NCBI GenBank assembly: GCA_903910385.1
Contig: CAIVZM010000023.1
Coordinates: 62,001 to 126,000 of the forward strand
Source of the DNA: an uncultured Armatimonadota bacterium
Lineage (GTDB): Bacteria > Armatimonadota > Armatimonadia > Armatimonadales > Armatimonadaceae
Direction of reading: 5' to 3'
Length of the DNA stretch: 64,000 bases
How positions within the stretch are numbered: position 1 is the first letter of the stretch; every line of letters begins with the position of its first letter. This document shows, piece after piece, positions 1-7,937 of this stretch. The translations under genes were made by a program, and so were the position numbers. Under the pieces are notes generated by a model. That model saw only the letters and a list, made by a program, of their open reading frames with translations, was not told where the DNA came from and did not search any database.

Positions 1-292
1 CCCAGATAGGACTTTTGGAGATATCGGCAATAGGAGGAATAACAGCGCCACCGCCGCCCGCTCCTGTTGCGACCGCTCCGCCACCAACGCCGGAAGTCGC
101 TGTGGCGAAAATGCCATAGCCCACGAGACCTGCAACGGCTACCTGAATAGCGACGCTACCGGACGTATTACCGCGTCCGCCATAAGCGTCCCGGGCAAGG
201 GCGATACCGCTATTCATCGGGATTTGCGAGGCGATTAGTCCCGTCAGGGTCAGGGCCGCCGCGAGGCGAACGCCCCGGCGCTTGAAATTCAT
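1..292 (-). CDS. Exported glycine-rich protein, N-terminal part only
   Basis: The gene starts at 292 (ATG) behind a good ribosome-binding site (GAGGAG, 8 nt upstream) and runs off the left edge, so only about 97 residues are visible. The first 34 residues form a classic signal peptide: a basic start (MNFKRRG), a hydrophobic stretch and a small-residue cleavage region near LARDAYGG. A Gly/Ala/Val-rich hydrophobic stretch follows (residues 50-85), which may be a membrane segment or a low-complexity linker. The domain that would name the protein lies outside the window. It sits downstream of, and on the same strand as, the duplicated exosortase-like cassettes, but a 210-bp gap separates it from them, so it may be transcribed on its own. 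Confidence 0.75.
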   Translation of the reverse strand, partial: MNFKRRGVRLAAALTLTGLIASQIPMNSGIALARDAYGGRGNTSGSVAIQVAVAGLVGYGIFATATSGVGGGAVATGAGGGGAVIPPIADISKSPIW

Positions 293-503
293 GTCTTACT
301 CCTCGTTTGGGCTTCCATAACTATCATCGGACAGGCGTGACAGTGATTGATCATGTCATGAGTACCGGTCAATTGCTTCCTACTCCCGTTAGTATACCCA
401 ATTCTAACAGAAATGAAAACACTTTTGGTCGTCAGACGGAGTAAATTTCGTCAGGTTCCCGGAGTCTCGACAGCAGGTGACCCGGTTTAGTATATTTTAA
501 CAG

Positions 504-1208
504 CTATTTTCCGGGTGTATACTCCACAAGGTCTTTTTCAATTACTGATTCACCGGCTACCGTTCGCTGGCGAACCAGACCCACACCGGGAGATAGCCAC
601 CGGATAATTCGAAAGACGGCATTGCCACCATTAACCGTGGTACGGATGACGGTATCGACACGATACACGTCAAATTTTCGGATTTTATCGATTCCACTGA
701 TACGACTGGCTCCCGTGCCGGGGGCGTTTGATCCTTTGAATCTTAAGACGCCGCTCCAGGATAGGGTATCGCCCACCTTCGCCGGGTTTCGGAACAGAGG
801 AAAAGGAGGTTCAAGAGTGACCTTGTCGGCAAAGCCGGCCGATGTCATCTGAGTGACGGCATCGTTCCATCGATAGAATTCTTGCCGTATTGCCCTACCA
901 TTCGATCGCGTCTCTACAACCGTTTCTGTAAATCCGTCCACCAAGCGTGAGGATGTCACCAGAACTTCCTCTTCGCCCTTCTCATTTTCCTTCCTGGCTT
1001 GTAACTTCCATCGGCTTCCTTTAGTGAGAGGAAAGAGGGAGGCTTGATTCAACATCGTGGGCTGATCGGTCGGAAGACGGAGCAGGTCGTCATCTGTCGC
1101 GAGATTTTCTACGGAATCTTTGCATCCTGTGAGAGAAATCTGGAAAGTGACAACGATCAGTGAAAGGAATAAACGAACTGTATTTTCCCTGCTCCGCGCT
1201 AAGTTCAT
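504..1208 (-). CDS. Lipoprotein, cassette copy 2
   Basis: A 234-residue protein with an N-terminal hydrophobic segment and a lipobox (LTGC, Cys about residue 29), so it is probably lipidated and anchored outside the inner membrane. I know no named family for the body, but it is clearly a paralogue of the lipoprotein at 3238-3939: both have a xxPxT.G..W motif near residue 60, a (F)EPP(F/L)P(L/I)..(N/Y)PA block near residue 140, and IRWLSPG(V/I)G(L/F)VR near the C-terminus. Its start overlaps the stop of the EpsI-like gene by 4 nt (ATGA), indicating translational coupling. It is the last gene of the second exosortase-like cassette. A role in assembling or sorting surface material is inferred only from its neighbours. 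Confidence 0.8.
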   Translation of the reverse strand: MNLARSRENTVRLFLSLIVVTFQISLTGCKDSVENLATDDDLLRLPTDQPTMLNQASLFPLTKGSRWKLQARKENEKGEEEVLVTSSRLVDGFTETVVETRSNGRAIRQEFYRWNDAVTQMTSAGFADKVTLEPPFPLFRNPAKVGDTLSWSGVLRFKGSNAPGTGASRISGIDKIRKFDVYRVDTVIRTTVNGGNAVFRIIRWLSPGVGLVRQRTVAGESVIEKDLVEYTPGK

Positions 1209-1885
1209 AGACCCGCCCCATCCTTTTTCATCGCCCGATAAATCGCCTGCGATATCTCAGCGACATTCCGTTGTGTTTGCTCCGCCTTTTTATCATCCTG
1301 ATCAACTGGAGCGTAGACCCGGACAAGGCAAGTTTGCTTGCCTAGAGCAACGGCTCCAAATCCCGTCCGTAGCCGCGCCGCCACATCGCGGTAGTTGCCC
1401 ATTCGGGCTTCGGTATCGGTATTGCCATCCCGATTCTGTTGCCAGTAGTACATGATCATACGCAGATAGCCGTCGCCGGTGGTAATGCGTTCGCTCTTCT
1501 GTTGCGATCGAAATACCATGGCGCGTACCGGACCTGAATTTGATCCGTCTATGGGGAATACTTTTTTCGATGTCAATACAAATCCGCCGCCGGTGACACA
1601 GACCGTGGGATCGTGATAATTTTCAAACGCGCCCGCCGCGATGACGGATACCCAAACCGGTTCGCTAAACGGACTGATATAAGTTCTGCCCATGGCGAGA
1701 GGGTTGCCAAGTTGCCGGATCACTTCACGGTTGGGTGGGTAGTCTATCGCTTCCCATGCTCCGATCTGAGCGGGAATCGTCGGGAGCCATGCCCCGGCGT
1801 TCTTGAATCGGAATGAGGCAAACGTCCCCAGAACCGCTGTCACCGTTATCAGCGTTCCTAGTTTTATAAATGGCGTCACGTTCAT
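1205..1885 (-). CDS. EpsI/DUF3485-like exosortase-associated protein, copy 2
   Basis: A 226-residue protein with one N-terminal membrane helix (residues 8-25) and an extracytoplasmic domain that matches the pattern of EpsI/DUF3485 proteins, which accompany or are fused to exosortases in exopolysaccharide loci. The hallmark HxPxxC is present as HDPTVC (about residues 91-96), followed by a Gly-rich GGGF, and the late YYW motif appears as MYYWQQ. It is paralogous to 3939-4631, which has lost the His and Cys of that motif. A 60-nt gap separates it from the exosortase-like gene upstream, and it overlaps the lipoprotein downstream by 4 nt. Its biochemical role is unknown even in characterised systems. 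Confidence 0.8.
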   Translation of the reverse strand: MNVTPFIKLGTLITVTAVLGTFASFRFKNAGAWLPTIPAQIGAWEAIDYPPNREVIRQLGNPLAMGRTYISPFSEPVWVSVIAAGAFENYHDPTVCVTGGGFVLTSKKVFPIDGSNSGPVRAMVFRSQQKSERITTGDGYLRMIMYYWQQNRDGNTDTEARMGNYRDVAARLRTGFGAVALGKQTCLVRVYAPVDQDDKKAEQTQRNVAEISQAIYRAMKKDGAGL

Positions 1886-1945
1886 AGCATTGACCTCATG
1901 GCGATAGATGCCTCAAATAGATAGCTCAAAGCGGCTTGCGATGCC

Positions 1946-3241
1946 CTAACGTCTTCGGCTGCGCTTTTTAGGGAAAAGGCGCTTCAGACCCTTTTCGATC
2001 AATTGTTCCGAACGACCGAAAAGCGTAAAAAGGTAACCGATGCCACGAAACAGATAATCGAAGGGAACCACGATCAGATTTATCACACTTCCCGCTCGTC
2101 GTGTTTGTTTAGAAAGATAACCGATTCCCTGAAAGAGATAATCGAACGGTATGGTAATCGCATTGAATGCCTTGCCGGCACGGGAGAATAACGCTCCAGA
2201 ATTGCGAAGCGCCTTCGCGCCCCGCTTCTTTTTGCTCCATGCTACGAGTGCGCTCAGCGCCTTGCTCGCCAGAAACACTAATACAAGAGTGATGGCGACA
2301 AGAATCCAGCTATTTAGTTGTAACAGTATTTCCGTTATTTTGGGCGAACGCACGGCGAAAAATCCCGCCGCAGTTACACGCAGGATATTGAGAATGAGGG
2401 CGATAACGCCAGACAAAACAGGGAGAACCAGGCAGGTGATCGCTTTTTGTCGCCATAATAAAGTCCACCAGAGGGTCAGAATAATCGACGGGACGATGAC
2501 GCCAAGTCCGCCAGCGGGAATCGGATATTCCAGAACGTCGCCGGACGGGGAGAACGTCATCGTCCATCCCGTCGTCTTGTTCCCGGTGTGGAGGGTGTTT
2601 AAAATGACGCCAGCCACTTTCACGGATATTGTACGGAATTTCAACAATACCCAGTCGACTGCGCTGTCCGGGGGAGGAATTATCAGTAAGGAAAAAACGA
2701 TGGGAATCCACAAACTCTTTATCATCCGTCCGCCAAAAAGCGCGTGGACGGCTCCAACGGCAATCAGCAGTAACGCAATGACAGCGATCCCCTTGATCTG
2801 CACCAGATGCGCGAACAGATAAAGAAGACAACCAAGGATCAGCAACGCCGAGTTGCCTCGTTCCAGCCACGTTTTAGGCGGAATTTTCTCGACCGCCCGC
2901 AGTAAAGCATGCAGGTGTTTGCGGCGAGAAGCGATCAGAATGAACGCGAGAACCGGAATCCAGGGTTGGATCACCTGAGGGTGGTTCGAGTCCGCCCATT
3001 GCGGTAAACACCAGACGAAGGGAACTGCCCACGCCAGCAAGTAGGGCAGGATCAACCACAGGTATGGCAGGTTCAACCATAGATAGAGCAAAACCAACCA
3101 AAGAAAAGCGCCTGTCTGTCGCGCCAGGGAAGCAAGATTCAGTTGTCTTTTCGCACCACTGACGTCTTTCGCCCTCGCAGTGGAGGACGGCGTTTCCGCA
3201 ATAGGAGAAGTAGGCGTCGGGGTGTCAGTTGCAGGTATCAT
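1946..3241 (-). CDS. Exosortase-like membrane protein, copy 2 (no catalytic Cys)
   Basis: A multi-spanning membrane protein (431 aa) with the exosortase/archaeosortase layout: many hydrophobic helices, a PPP loop after helix 6 (IIPPPDSAVDW), a hairpin ending in an LEYPIP-type segment, and the conserved N-x-x-R-V (NILRV, Arg about 288). The segment that normally carries the nucleophile (ACSG) reads IPAGGLGVIVP (about residues 241-251), so the Cys is missing. I start it at 3241 because that ATG overlaps the stop of the preceding lipoprotein (ATGA); a longer frame upstream would overlap that gene by 94 nt. The C-terminal 100 residues, absent from copy 1, are basic and contain a 28-residue tandem repeat with core PFDYLF(Q/R)GIGYL. 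Exosortases cleave and sort PEP-CTERM proteins; no such substrate is visible here. Confidence 0.8.
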   Translation of the reverse strand: MIPATDTPTPTSPIAETPSSTARAKDVSGAKRQLNLASLARQTGAFLWLVLLYLWLNLPYLWLILPYLLAWAVPFVWCLPQWADSNHPQVIQPWIPVLAFILIASRRKHLHALLRAVEKIPPKTWLERGNSALLILGCLLYLFAHLVQIKGIAVIALLLIAVGAVHALFGGRMIKSLWIPIVFSLLIIPPPDSAVDWVLLKFRTISVKVAGVILNTLHTGNKTTGWTMTFSPSGDVLEYPIPAGGLGVIVPSIILTLWWTLLWRQKAITCLVLPVLSGVIALILNILRVTAAGFFAVRSPKITEILLQLNSWILVAITLVLVFLASKALSALVAWSKKKRGAKALRNSGALFSRAGKAFNAITIPFDYLFQGIGYLSKQTRRAGSVINLIVVPFDYLFRGIGYLFTLFGRSEQLIEKGLKRLFPKKRSRRR

Positions 3242-3939
3242 CGTACATTGAATTTCGTCACTTCGGCATAGGAGGGTTTTCCCTGATCGGCGAAGCCTCG
3301 CCGTACGAAGCCGATGCCGGGTGAGAGCCACCGTATGGCGGGAAACCGAATCGGGCCGCCCGGTTGAGTTACAAAAAGAATGGTGTCGATACGAATGGCG
3401 CTGAAGATACCGGCGGGCGTTTTAATCTTTTCTCTACCGCTCAACCGACTGTATCCATACGCCGGAAAGTTCACTTTGTCCATGACGAAGCGCCCTGTCC
3501 ACGATGTATAATCGCCGTCATTCGCGGGATACTTCAGAATCGGGAGCGGTGGCTCAAATTGCATGAGACCAGATGTTTCATCCTGCGCGGCAAGCAGTTG
3601 CAGTTCCGTTTCCGTTTCGCGATAGATTTCACGACGCCAGAGCTTTCCCTCCCGTAAATGGTGAATCATCATTCCGGTAACGCCGTCGACTGTCGTCGGG
3701 CCGATAACAATCAGACGGTCATTCGATTTTTTTCCGACGCAATAGGAAGTAATTTCCCATACGTTTCCTGGCGTCAACGGTAGAATACGATCGGACGGCT
3801 TCAAGGAATCGCCGCCTTGAAGTGGGGAGGTTAAGTAAGTGAGATCGCTACCCATCGTCGGTGTGTCATTTCCGCATCCTGAAGTTAACAGGGTCATAAA
3901 CAAGACGGCAATCGTAGGAAAGAAACGACGGAATGTCAT
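3238..3939 (-). CDS. Lipoprotein, cassette copy 1
   Basis: A 233-residue lipoprotein with a hydrophobic leader and lipobox LTSGC (Cys about 22). It is a paralogue of the protein at 504-1208: the FEPPLPILKYPA block, the GYSRLSGREKI segment and IRWLSPGIGFVRR all have counterparts there. It starts on the last base of the EpsI-like stop codon (TAATG) and ends within the start codon of the second exosortase-like gene (ATGA), so the two duplicated cassettes are read as one tightly coupled transcript. No function is known; the position suggests an outer component of an envelope system built around the exosortase-like proteins. Confidence 0.8.
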   Translation of the reverse strand: MTFRRFFPTIAVLFMTLLTSGCGNDTPTMGSDLTYLTSPLQGGDSLKPSDRILPLTPGNVWEITSYCVGKKSNDRLIVIGPTTVDGVTGMMIHHLREGKLWRREIYRETETELQLLAAQDETSGLMQFEPPLPILKYPANDGDYTSWTGRFVMDKVNFPAYGYSRLSGREKIKTPAGIFSAIRIDTILFVTQPGGPIRFPAIRWLSPGIGFVRRGFADQGKPSYAEVTKFNVR

Positions 3940-4631
3940 TATGGCTTCTTCCCCTTTATCCAGAAATCATGGAGCCCGATGCATACTTCGTTCAGATTGC
4001 GTCTCGCTTGCGCCCCATTGATATCAGCCGGGCTTAGAGGTGTGAATACGCGAACAATGCAGTTTTGCGTGCCGGAGAATGTCGCTCCGAGACCAAGTAA
4101 CAACCGGGGGGCGAAATCCCGGTCGCGTTTCAGGGTATCCCGAATATTGGTCGATCCATCCTGATTCTGAATCCAGTAGTACATCAAATAGCGGCGTTGA
4201 TCCTTACCGCTTTTGAAGATCAGGGCGCGAACGGGCGAATTCGTTCCGAATATCGGAAGAGCTTTTTCCGCTGTCACCGTGTATTCATAGGCTCCCATCG
4301 TAAACTGTGGGTCAAGGTACGACTGGTAGTCTGTGGTGCTGATAACATGGACATCCACCTTTTCCTCAAACGGGTTTTCATAGGTGCGACCACGGGCGTC
4401 AGGATTACCCAACTGCTGCAACGCTTGACGCGTCAACGGTTTTTCCGTCATCTGCCAGACGCCTAATCTCTCGGGCGTATCCGGTAACCAGTTCCCTCGT
4501 TGAGACAGGCGAAACCCGATAAAAAACACGAGCGTTGCGGTTACTCCCAGGATACCGCCCAGTATCAGGAAGGGGCGTAACGGTGAGGGGGCAGGAAGAG
4601 TGACTTCTGGTTCAAGGATACCCATCGCCAT
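3939..4631 (-). CDS. EpsI/DUF3485-like protein, copy 1 (motif degenerate)
   Basis: A 230-residue protein with one membrane helix (about residues 20-42) and an extracytoplasmic domain paralogous to 1205-1885. The shared blocks are NWLPDTPERLGVW, the QLGNPDARGRTYENPF segment, LMYYWIQNQDG and the late C(I/L)VRV(F/Y). The EpsI-type HxPxxC position reads LDPQFT, so both the His and the Cys kept by copy 2 are gone. The start is 4 nt after the stop of the exosortase-like gene, and the stop overlaps the lipoprotein start. It probably works with the adjacent exosortase-like protein; the loss of the motif suggests the two cassettes have diverged in function. Confidence 0.78.
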   Translation of the reverse strand: MAMGILEPEVTLPAPSPLRPFLILGGILGVTATLVFFIGFRLSQRGNWLPDTPERLGVWQMTEKPLTRQALQQLGNPDARGRTYENPFEEKVDVHVISTTDYQSYLDPQFTMGAYEYTVTAEKALPIFGTNSPVRALIFKSGKDQRRYLMYYWIQNQDGSTNIRDTLKRDRDFAPRLLLGLGATFSGTQNCIVRVFTPLSPADINGAQARRNLNEVCIGLHDFWIKGKKP

Positions 4632-4635
4632 CGCG

Positions 4636-5568
4636 TTATCCTTCCTCCTCGCCGAAAGCGACCGCTGGTTTTGTCGTTAAAAATCGGGCGATGAAAATGA
4701 TTGCCAGAAAACTCGGTAGCACCAGCGCCCAGGAGGGAATGTACGCCAGCATCCGCGCCATATCCGGTGACCTGTTGAGCATCAGACAGACCGCGAATAC
4801 ACGTATTCCATTAATAAATAAAGAGATTACCAGTGAGAGGAATAACAAAAGCAGGGTTTGCGGCAGTTGCAATCTTTTTCGAAACACCCACCAGAGAGTC
4901 AATGCGAGGGTTGGTAAAACGACGCTCACGCCGCCCAGAGACCCACCAATGGGAAATTGCGCCGACGGCAACAAGATAAAACTTCCTATCGAATGGGTTT
5001 CGCCGAGAAAAGGACGTAACGTTGCACTCACGGTTTTGGCGGTAATAGTCTGAAGAAAAGAGGAAAGGAAGGCAAGCTGGTTACCGGGCGGCGGAATTGT
5101 CAGAAGCAGTAGCAGGATGGGTTGCCAGAGAGCCTTGACGATTTCCATGCCATACAGATAGTAAATGATTCCAACAACGATACCGACGAAGGAAAGCATC
5201 GCCAGCGGTGTCACCATTGCCAGAGCCGCAATTATCAGCGCGATGCAAGAAAGTGATACCAGCCATAGACTTCCTCTCATTCTGGCGCTATTCGCGGAAT
5301 AGAGAAAGGTCATCTCGTTGTTTATCCCTAGCAAATCGTATCGACGCTCCCATACCAGAATGCCTGCCAGCAAGAGCAAAAACGGCTGAAACAGCAACGG
5401 GGAATCGTACGAAAACCAAATCCCCCAGCTCCATCGCAAGGGGCGAATCAGAATCAAAATAAGAGGGATCAGAACAAGCAACCAGTGACCCTGCATCCGA
5501 TAAAGCCTGTAGAGGCGGTCGGAAAGTTTGGGGATGGGTTGATTGCCTTCAGCGGCATTGGTGATCAC
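4636..5568 (-). CDS. Exosortase-like membrane protein, copy 1 (no catalytic Cys)
   Basis: A 310-residue polytopic membrane protein with about eight to ten hydrophobic helices. It follows the exosortase pattern: IPPPGNQL after helix 6, an amphipathic region with LRPFLGE, an FILLPSAQFPIGG hairpin, the nucleophile segment and N-G-I-R-V (Arg256). The nucleophile segment reads GGSLGGVSVVLP (about 208-219), so the ACSG Cys of active exosortases is absent; a Ser may occupy its place. It starts with GTG at 5568, overlapping the stop of a small upstream frame (GTGA). It heads a cassette with the EpsI-like and lipoprotein genes, which is duplicated just downstream. It could be a structural, non-proteolytic member of the family. 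Confidence 0.8.
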   Translation of the reverse strand: MITNAAEGNQPIPKLSDRLYRLYRMQGHWLLVLIPLILILIRPLRWSWGIWFSYDSPLLFQPFLLLLAGILVWERRYDLLGINNEMTFLYSANSARMRGSLWLVSLSCIALIIAALAMVTPLAMLSFVGIVVGIIYYLYGMEIVKALWQPILLLLLTIPPPGNQLAFLSSFLQTITAKTVSATLRPFLGETHSIGSFILLPSAQFPIGGSLGGVSVVLPTLALTLWWVFRKRLQLPQTLLLLFLSLVISLFINGIRVFAVCLMLNRSPDMARMLAYIPSWALVLPSFLAIIFIARFLTTKPAVAFGEEEG

Positions 5569-5759
5569 GTCAATTCAAATTCTTCGGAAAGGCGCAGTTT
5601 TTCCGACGATCCGGTAGATCGCCAGTCAAGGATATTGTACCGGATAACGATAAGTTCGTCATCTTTACAGTAAGAGAATGCGGTTTTACTGGAAAACTTT
5701 AACATCATTCCCGTTATAAATTTAATCCTGAGTTCAGCAATCGAAACGCCATATTGCAT
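5565..5759 (-). CDS. Small hypothetical protein (about 64 aa), uncertain
   Basis: A small frame that fits exactly between the alpha/beta hydrolase stop (5766) and the GTG start of the exosortase-like gene, whose start codon it overlaps (GTGA). It has an ATG at 5759, directly after an in-frame TTG. The peptide has no signal sequence or recognisable domain; it ends in an acidic/basic stretch. No clear Shine-Dalgarno sequence precedes it. The exact fit with both neighbours argues for a real, translationally coupled gene, but its short length and AT-richer composition leave open that it is chance. Confidence 0.35.
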   Translation of the reverse strand: MQYGVSIAELRIKFITGMMLKFSSKTAFSYCKDDELIVIRYNILDWRSTGSSEKLRLSEEFELT

Positions 5760-5765
5760 CAAATC

Positions 5766-6782
5766 CTATTTTGCAAGGAAATCATGTGCGTTTTTCAGGA
5801 AGGCGTCCGGCGTTTCATCGTGCGGAAGATTTCCGCTCTGCTCGATGATAGCAAGTTTCGCCGAGGGATTCGCTTCGAGAAAAGCGCGAGAGCGGGTAAT
5901 CGGCGTCTGTACGGCATCTCTTCCCCAGACAAGCAAGATAGGCAAGTCAAGAGCGGCGAACGCCTCCCGAATATTGCAATTCAACTGACCGCCGACGAAG
6001 TAGGGAAGGACATTCTCCCCGCCGGGTTGGTGGGCGGAAGTATGGTAGTAGTCGATGACCGCTTCGGTCGCCTTTTCCGGGTCGGCATATACTCGTTCTC
6101 GGAGATACTGCCGGATATAACGCTTGCTGGCGATGGCGTTGAATATTCCGGTCCCGAGAATGGGCGTTTTCAATCCGGTCTGTACGGCGGCGCCAGTAGG
6201 GGAGACCGGATCGCTCAAGTCCTCTATACCTGTGGGACTGATAAGAACGAGATGATCGAACAACGAGGCGTCCTGATGAGCGAGCGCGATGATATAAGCG
6301 GCAGGCAGGGAGGAGGCGATCACGCTCACGCTTCCCTGCTGGTTTCCTACTCCGATAACATTGCGACAGAAATCGCCGAGGAGGGAGATATACAGTTGCG
6401 CTGTGTACTCCACATCGGGCTTATCGGATTTACCGAACCCGAGCAAATCCAGCGCATAGACCGTGTACGTCTCGCTCAATTTCTCCCAGACATGACGATA
6501 TTCAAACGAGGATGCCCCGGCTCCGATGCTGTGCACCAGCAAAAGCGGCGGACCGGAACCGCGCTTTTTGTAAAAGACATCGCCGTTTGTTGTCGGGAAA
6601 TAGCGAATCTCGCCGCCGTCCAGTTTCGATACCAGCGGAGGCGTTTTGTAAAAAATATAGGCGTTTGTCAGAGCGATTCCCACCAGCGCCGCTCCTGTCC
6701 AGAGCAGGACAGGCAGTAGGGATAATTTGCTACTTTCGCTACTGCCTTGCGTACTGGGTTCCGTTTCAGTGGGCCTGGTCAT
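5766..6782 (-). CDS. Alpha/beta-fold hydrolase with N-terminal membrane anchor
   Basis: A 338-residue protein with one N-terminal transmembrane segment (about residues 24-46) followed by an alpha/beta-hydrolase domain. Visible landmarks are the oxyanion-type LLLVHSIGAG, the LDLLGFGKSDKP loop, an acid in VWGRDAV, and a catalytic His in LPHDETP near the C-terminus. The nucleophile elbow reads A-S-S-L-P rather than G-x-S-x-G, which is unusual; the central Ser remains available. It overlaps the M42 peptidase gene upstream by 17 nt, so the two are co-transcribed, and the same transcript may continue into the exosortase-like cassettes. The substrate is unknown. Confidence 0.85.
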   Translation of the reverse strand: MTRPTETEPSTQGSSESSKLSLLPVLLWTGAALVGIALTNAYIFYKTPPLVSKLDGGEIRYFPTTNGDVFYKKRGSGPPLLLVHSIGAGASSFEYRHVWEKLSETYTVYALDLLGFGKSDKPDVEYTAQLYISLLGDFCRNVIGVGNQQGSVSVIASSLPAAYIIALAHQDASLFDHLVLISPTGIEDLSDPVSPTGAAVQTGLKTPILGTGIFNAIASKRYIRQYLRERVYADPEKATEAVIDYYHTSAHQPGGENVLPYFVGGQLNCNIREAFAALDLPILLVWGRDAVQTPITRSRAFLEANPSAKLAIIEQSGNLPHDETPDAFLKNAHDFLAK

Positions 6783-7848
6783 CTTCGCTTACCTGCCAGT
6801 GGCGGAGGTTTCCGCCGATGATGTGCGCTTCTTCCAGATATTGGGTCAGAAGATAAATGGCGTTGTCGAGGTCCGCGACTGAGATCGTTTCGTTGACCGT
6901 GTGTACATAACGACAGGGGATCGACAGGGTGAATGAGCGAACGCCCGCACGGGAACGCTGAAATCCGCCGGCGTCCGTTCCGACTCCGGCAGCAATTTCT
7001 AACTGGTAGGGAATGCTGTGACGGTCGGCGACTTCGCGGAACTGTTTTACAATCTGCGGGTCCGAGATAGCGCTACTGTCCATGATTTTCAGCGCTGGGC
7101 CGCGTCCCAGGTAAGAGATGTAGTCGCGTTCTTCCTGCCCCGGAATATCATTGGCGAGGGTGACATCGATAGCGATGCCGATTTCCGGCTCTACCTGAAA
7201 GGCTGAGGTCACAGCGCCACGAACGCCGATTTCTTCCTGAACGGTGGCGACAGCATAAATTTCGCAGGCATGCGCATTGATGGTGCGCAACGCTTCCAGC
7301 ATCACATAAAGCGCAATGCGGTTATCGAGAGCTTTGCTCACAATATTCCCGCCCAGAACCATCATGGAGCGCTCGAGTGTCACCGGGTCACCGATTTCGA
7401 TACGCGCCTTTGCCTGCTCGCTCGTCATGCCGACATCGACGAAAAGGTCTGTTACCTTGGGGGCTTTACTGCGCTCTTCCTCAGTGGAGAGATGTGGCGG
7501 TCGCGCCGCGATTTGCAAGAGACCCGGAAATCGGTCGCCGCTTGCGCCATGAACGGTCACCCGTTGCGCCCCCAGAACACGCGGATCAAACCCGCCGAGT
7601 GGTTGCAACCGCAAGAAGCCTTTATCGTCAATGTGCTTGACCAGAAAGCCGATTTCGTCCATGTGGGCTGCCATCATCACGCGTGGACCGCCCAGTCCCT
7701 TTTTGTAGCCGATGACATTGCCCATCGCATCCACAGCGATATCATCTACCAGCGGGCGCATCTTTTCGATAACGAATTCGCGCACGGCTTCTTCCCGCGA
7801 CGGAACTCCCGGCGCTTCGACCAACCGTTGCAGCAGTTCAAAATCCAT
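6766..7848 (-). CDS. M42 family metallopeptidase (aminopeptidase)
   Basis: A 360-residue M42-type dinuclear metal aminopeptidase, a cytoplasmic enzyme that usually assembles into dodecamers and trims peptides. Family motifs are clear: AAHMDEIGF (metal His and Asp), the bridging Asp in KALDNR, the catalytic Glu pair in VQEEIGVRGA, IAIDVT (metal Asp), GVGTDAG and the last metal His in CRYVHT. Length is normal for the family. It is the first gene of the minus-strand run down to 504. Its start lies about 90 bp from the divergent mtnA. Confidence 0.92.
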   Translation of the reverse strand: MDFELLQRLVEAPGVPSREEAVREFVIEKMRPLVDDIAVDAMGNVIGYKKGLGGPRVMMAAHMDEIGFLVKHIDDKGFLRLQPLGGFDPRVLGAQRVTVHGASGDRFPGLLQIAARPPHLSTEEERSKAPKVTDLFVDVGMTSEQAKARIEIGDPVTLERSMMVLGGNIVSKALDNRIALYVMLEALRTINAHACEIYAVATVQEEIGVRGAVTSAFQVEPEIGIAIDVTLANDIPGQEERDYISYLGRGPALKIMDSSAISDPQIVKQFREVADRHSIPYQLEIAAGVGTDAGGFQRSRAGVRSFTLSIPCRYVHTVNETISVADLDNAIYLLTQYLEEAHIIGGNLRHWQVSEDDQAH

Positions 7849-7924
7849 AATGCTGGTTGTTTCGCCGAAGAATGGAAGGAATCCTTTTTTGAAGTAGGGC
7901 AGGGATGTTTATACCGCGCTAAGG

Positions 7925-7930
7925 TACAAT
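7925..7930 (+). promoter_or_regulatory. -10 element (TACAAT) of a probable leaderless mtnA transcript
   Basis: TACAAT ends 7 nt before the mtnA ATG at 7938, so transcription would begin at or next to the start codon. No Shine-Dalgarno sequence lies before mtnA and no good -35 box is visible. This fits leaderless transcription, as seen at hldD, mtnB and the SDR gene in this window. Confidence 0.5.
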
Positions 7931-7937
7931 ATCGGTT

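Noticed and set aside
504-5568. PEP-CTERM substrate of the exosortase-like proteins
   Set aside because: No predicted protein in the window ends in PEP followed by a membrane helix and basic residues.
5754-6719. Long open frame (321 codons) on the plus strand
   Set aside because: It lies entirely antisense to the alpha/beta hydrolase, whose motifs are clear; the product has no domain.
7849-7937. SAM-type riboswitch before mtnA
   Set aside because: The -10 box adjoins the start codon, and the gap is too short for an aptamer; no conserved riboswitch core is visible.
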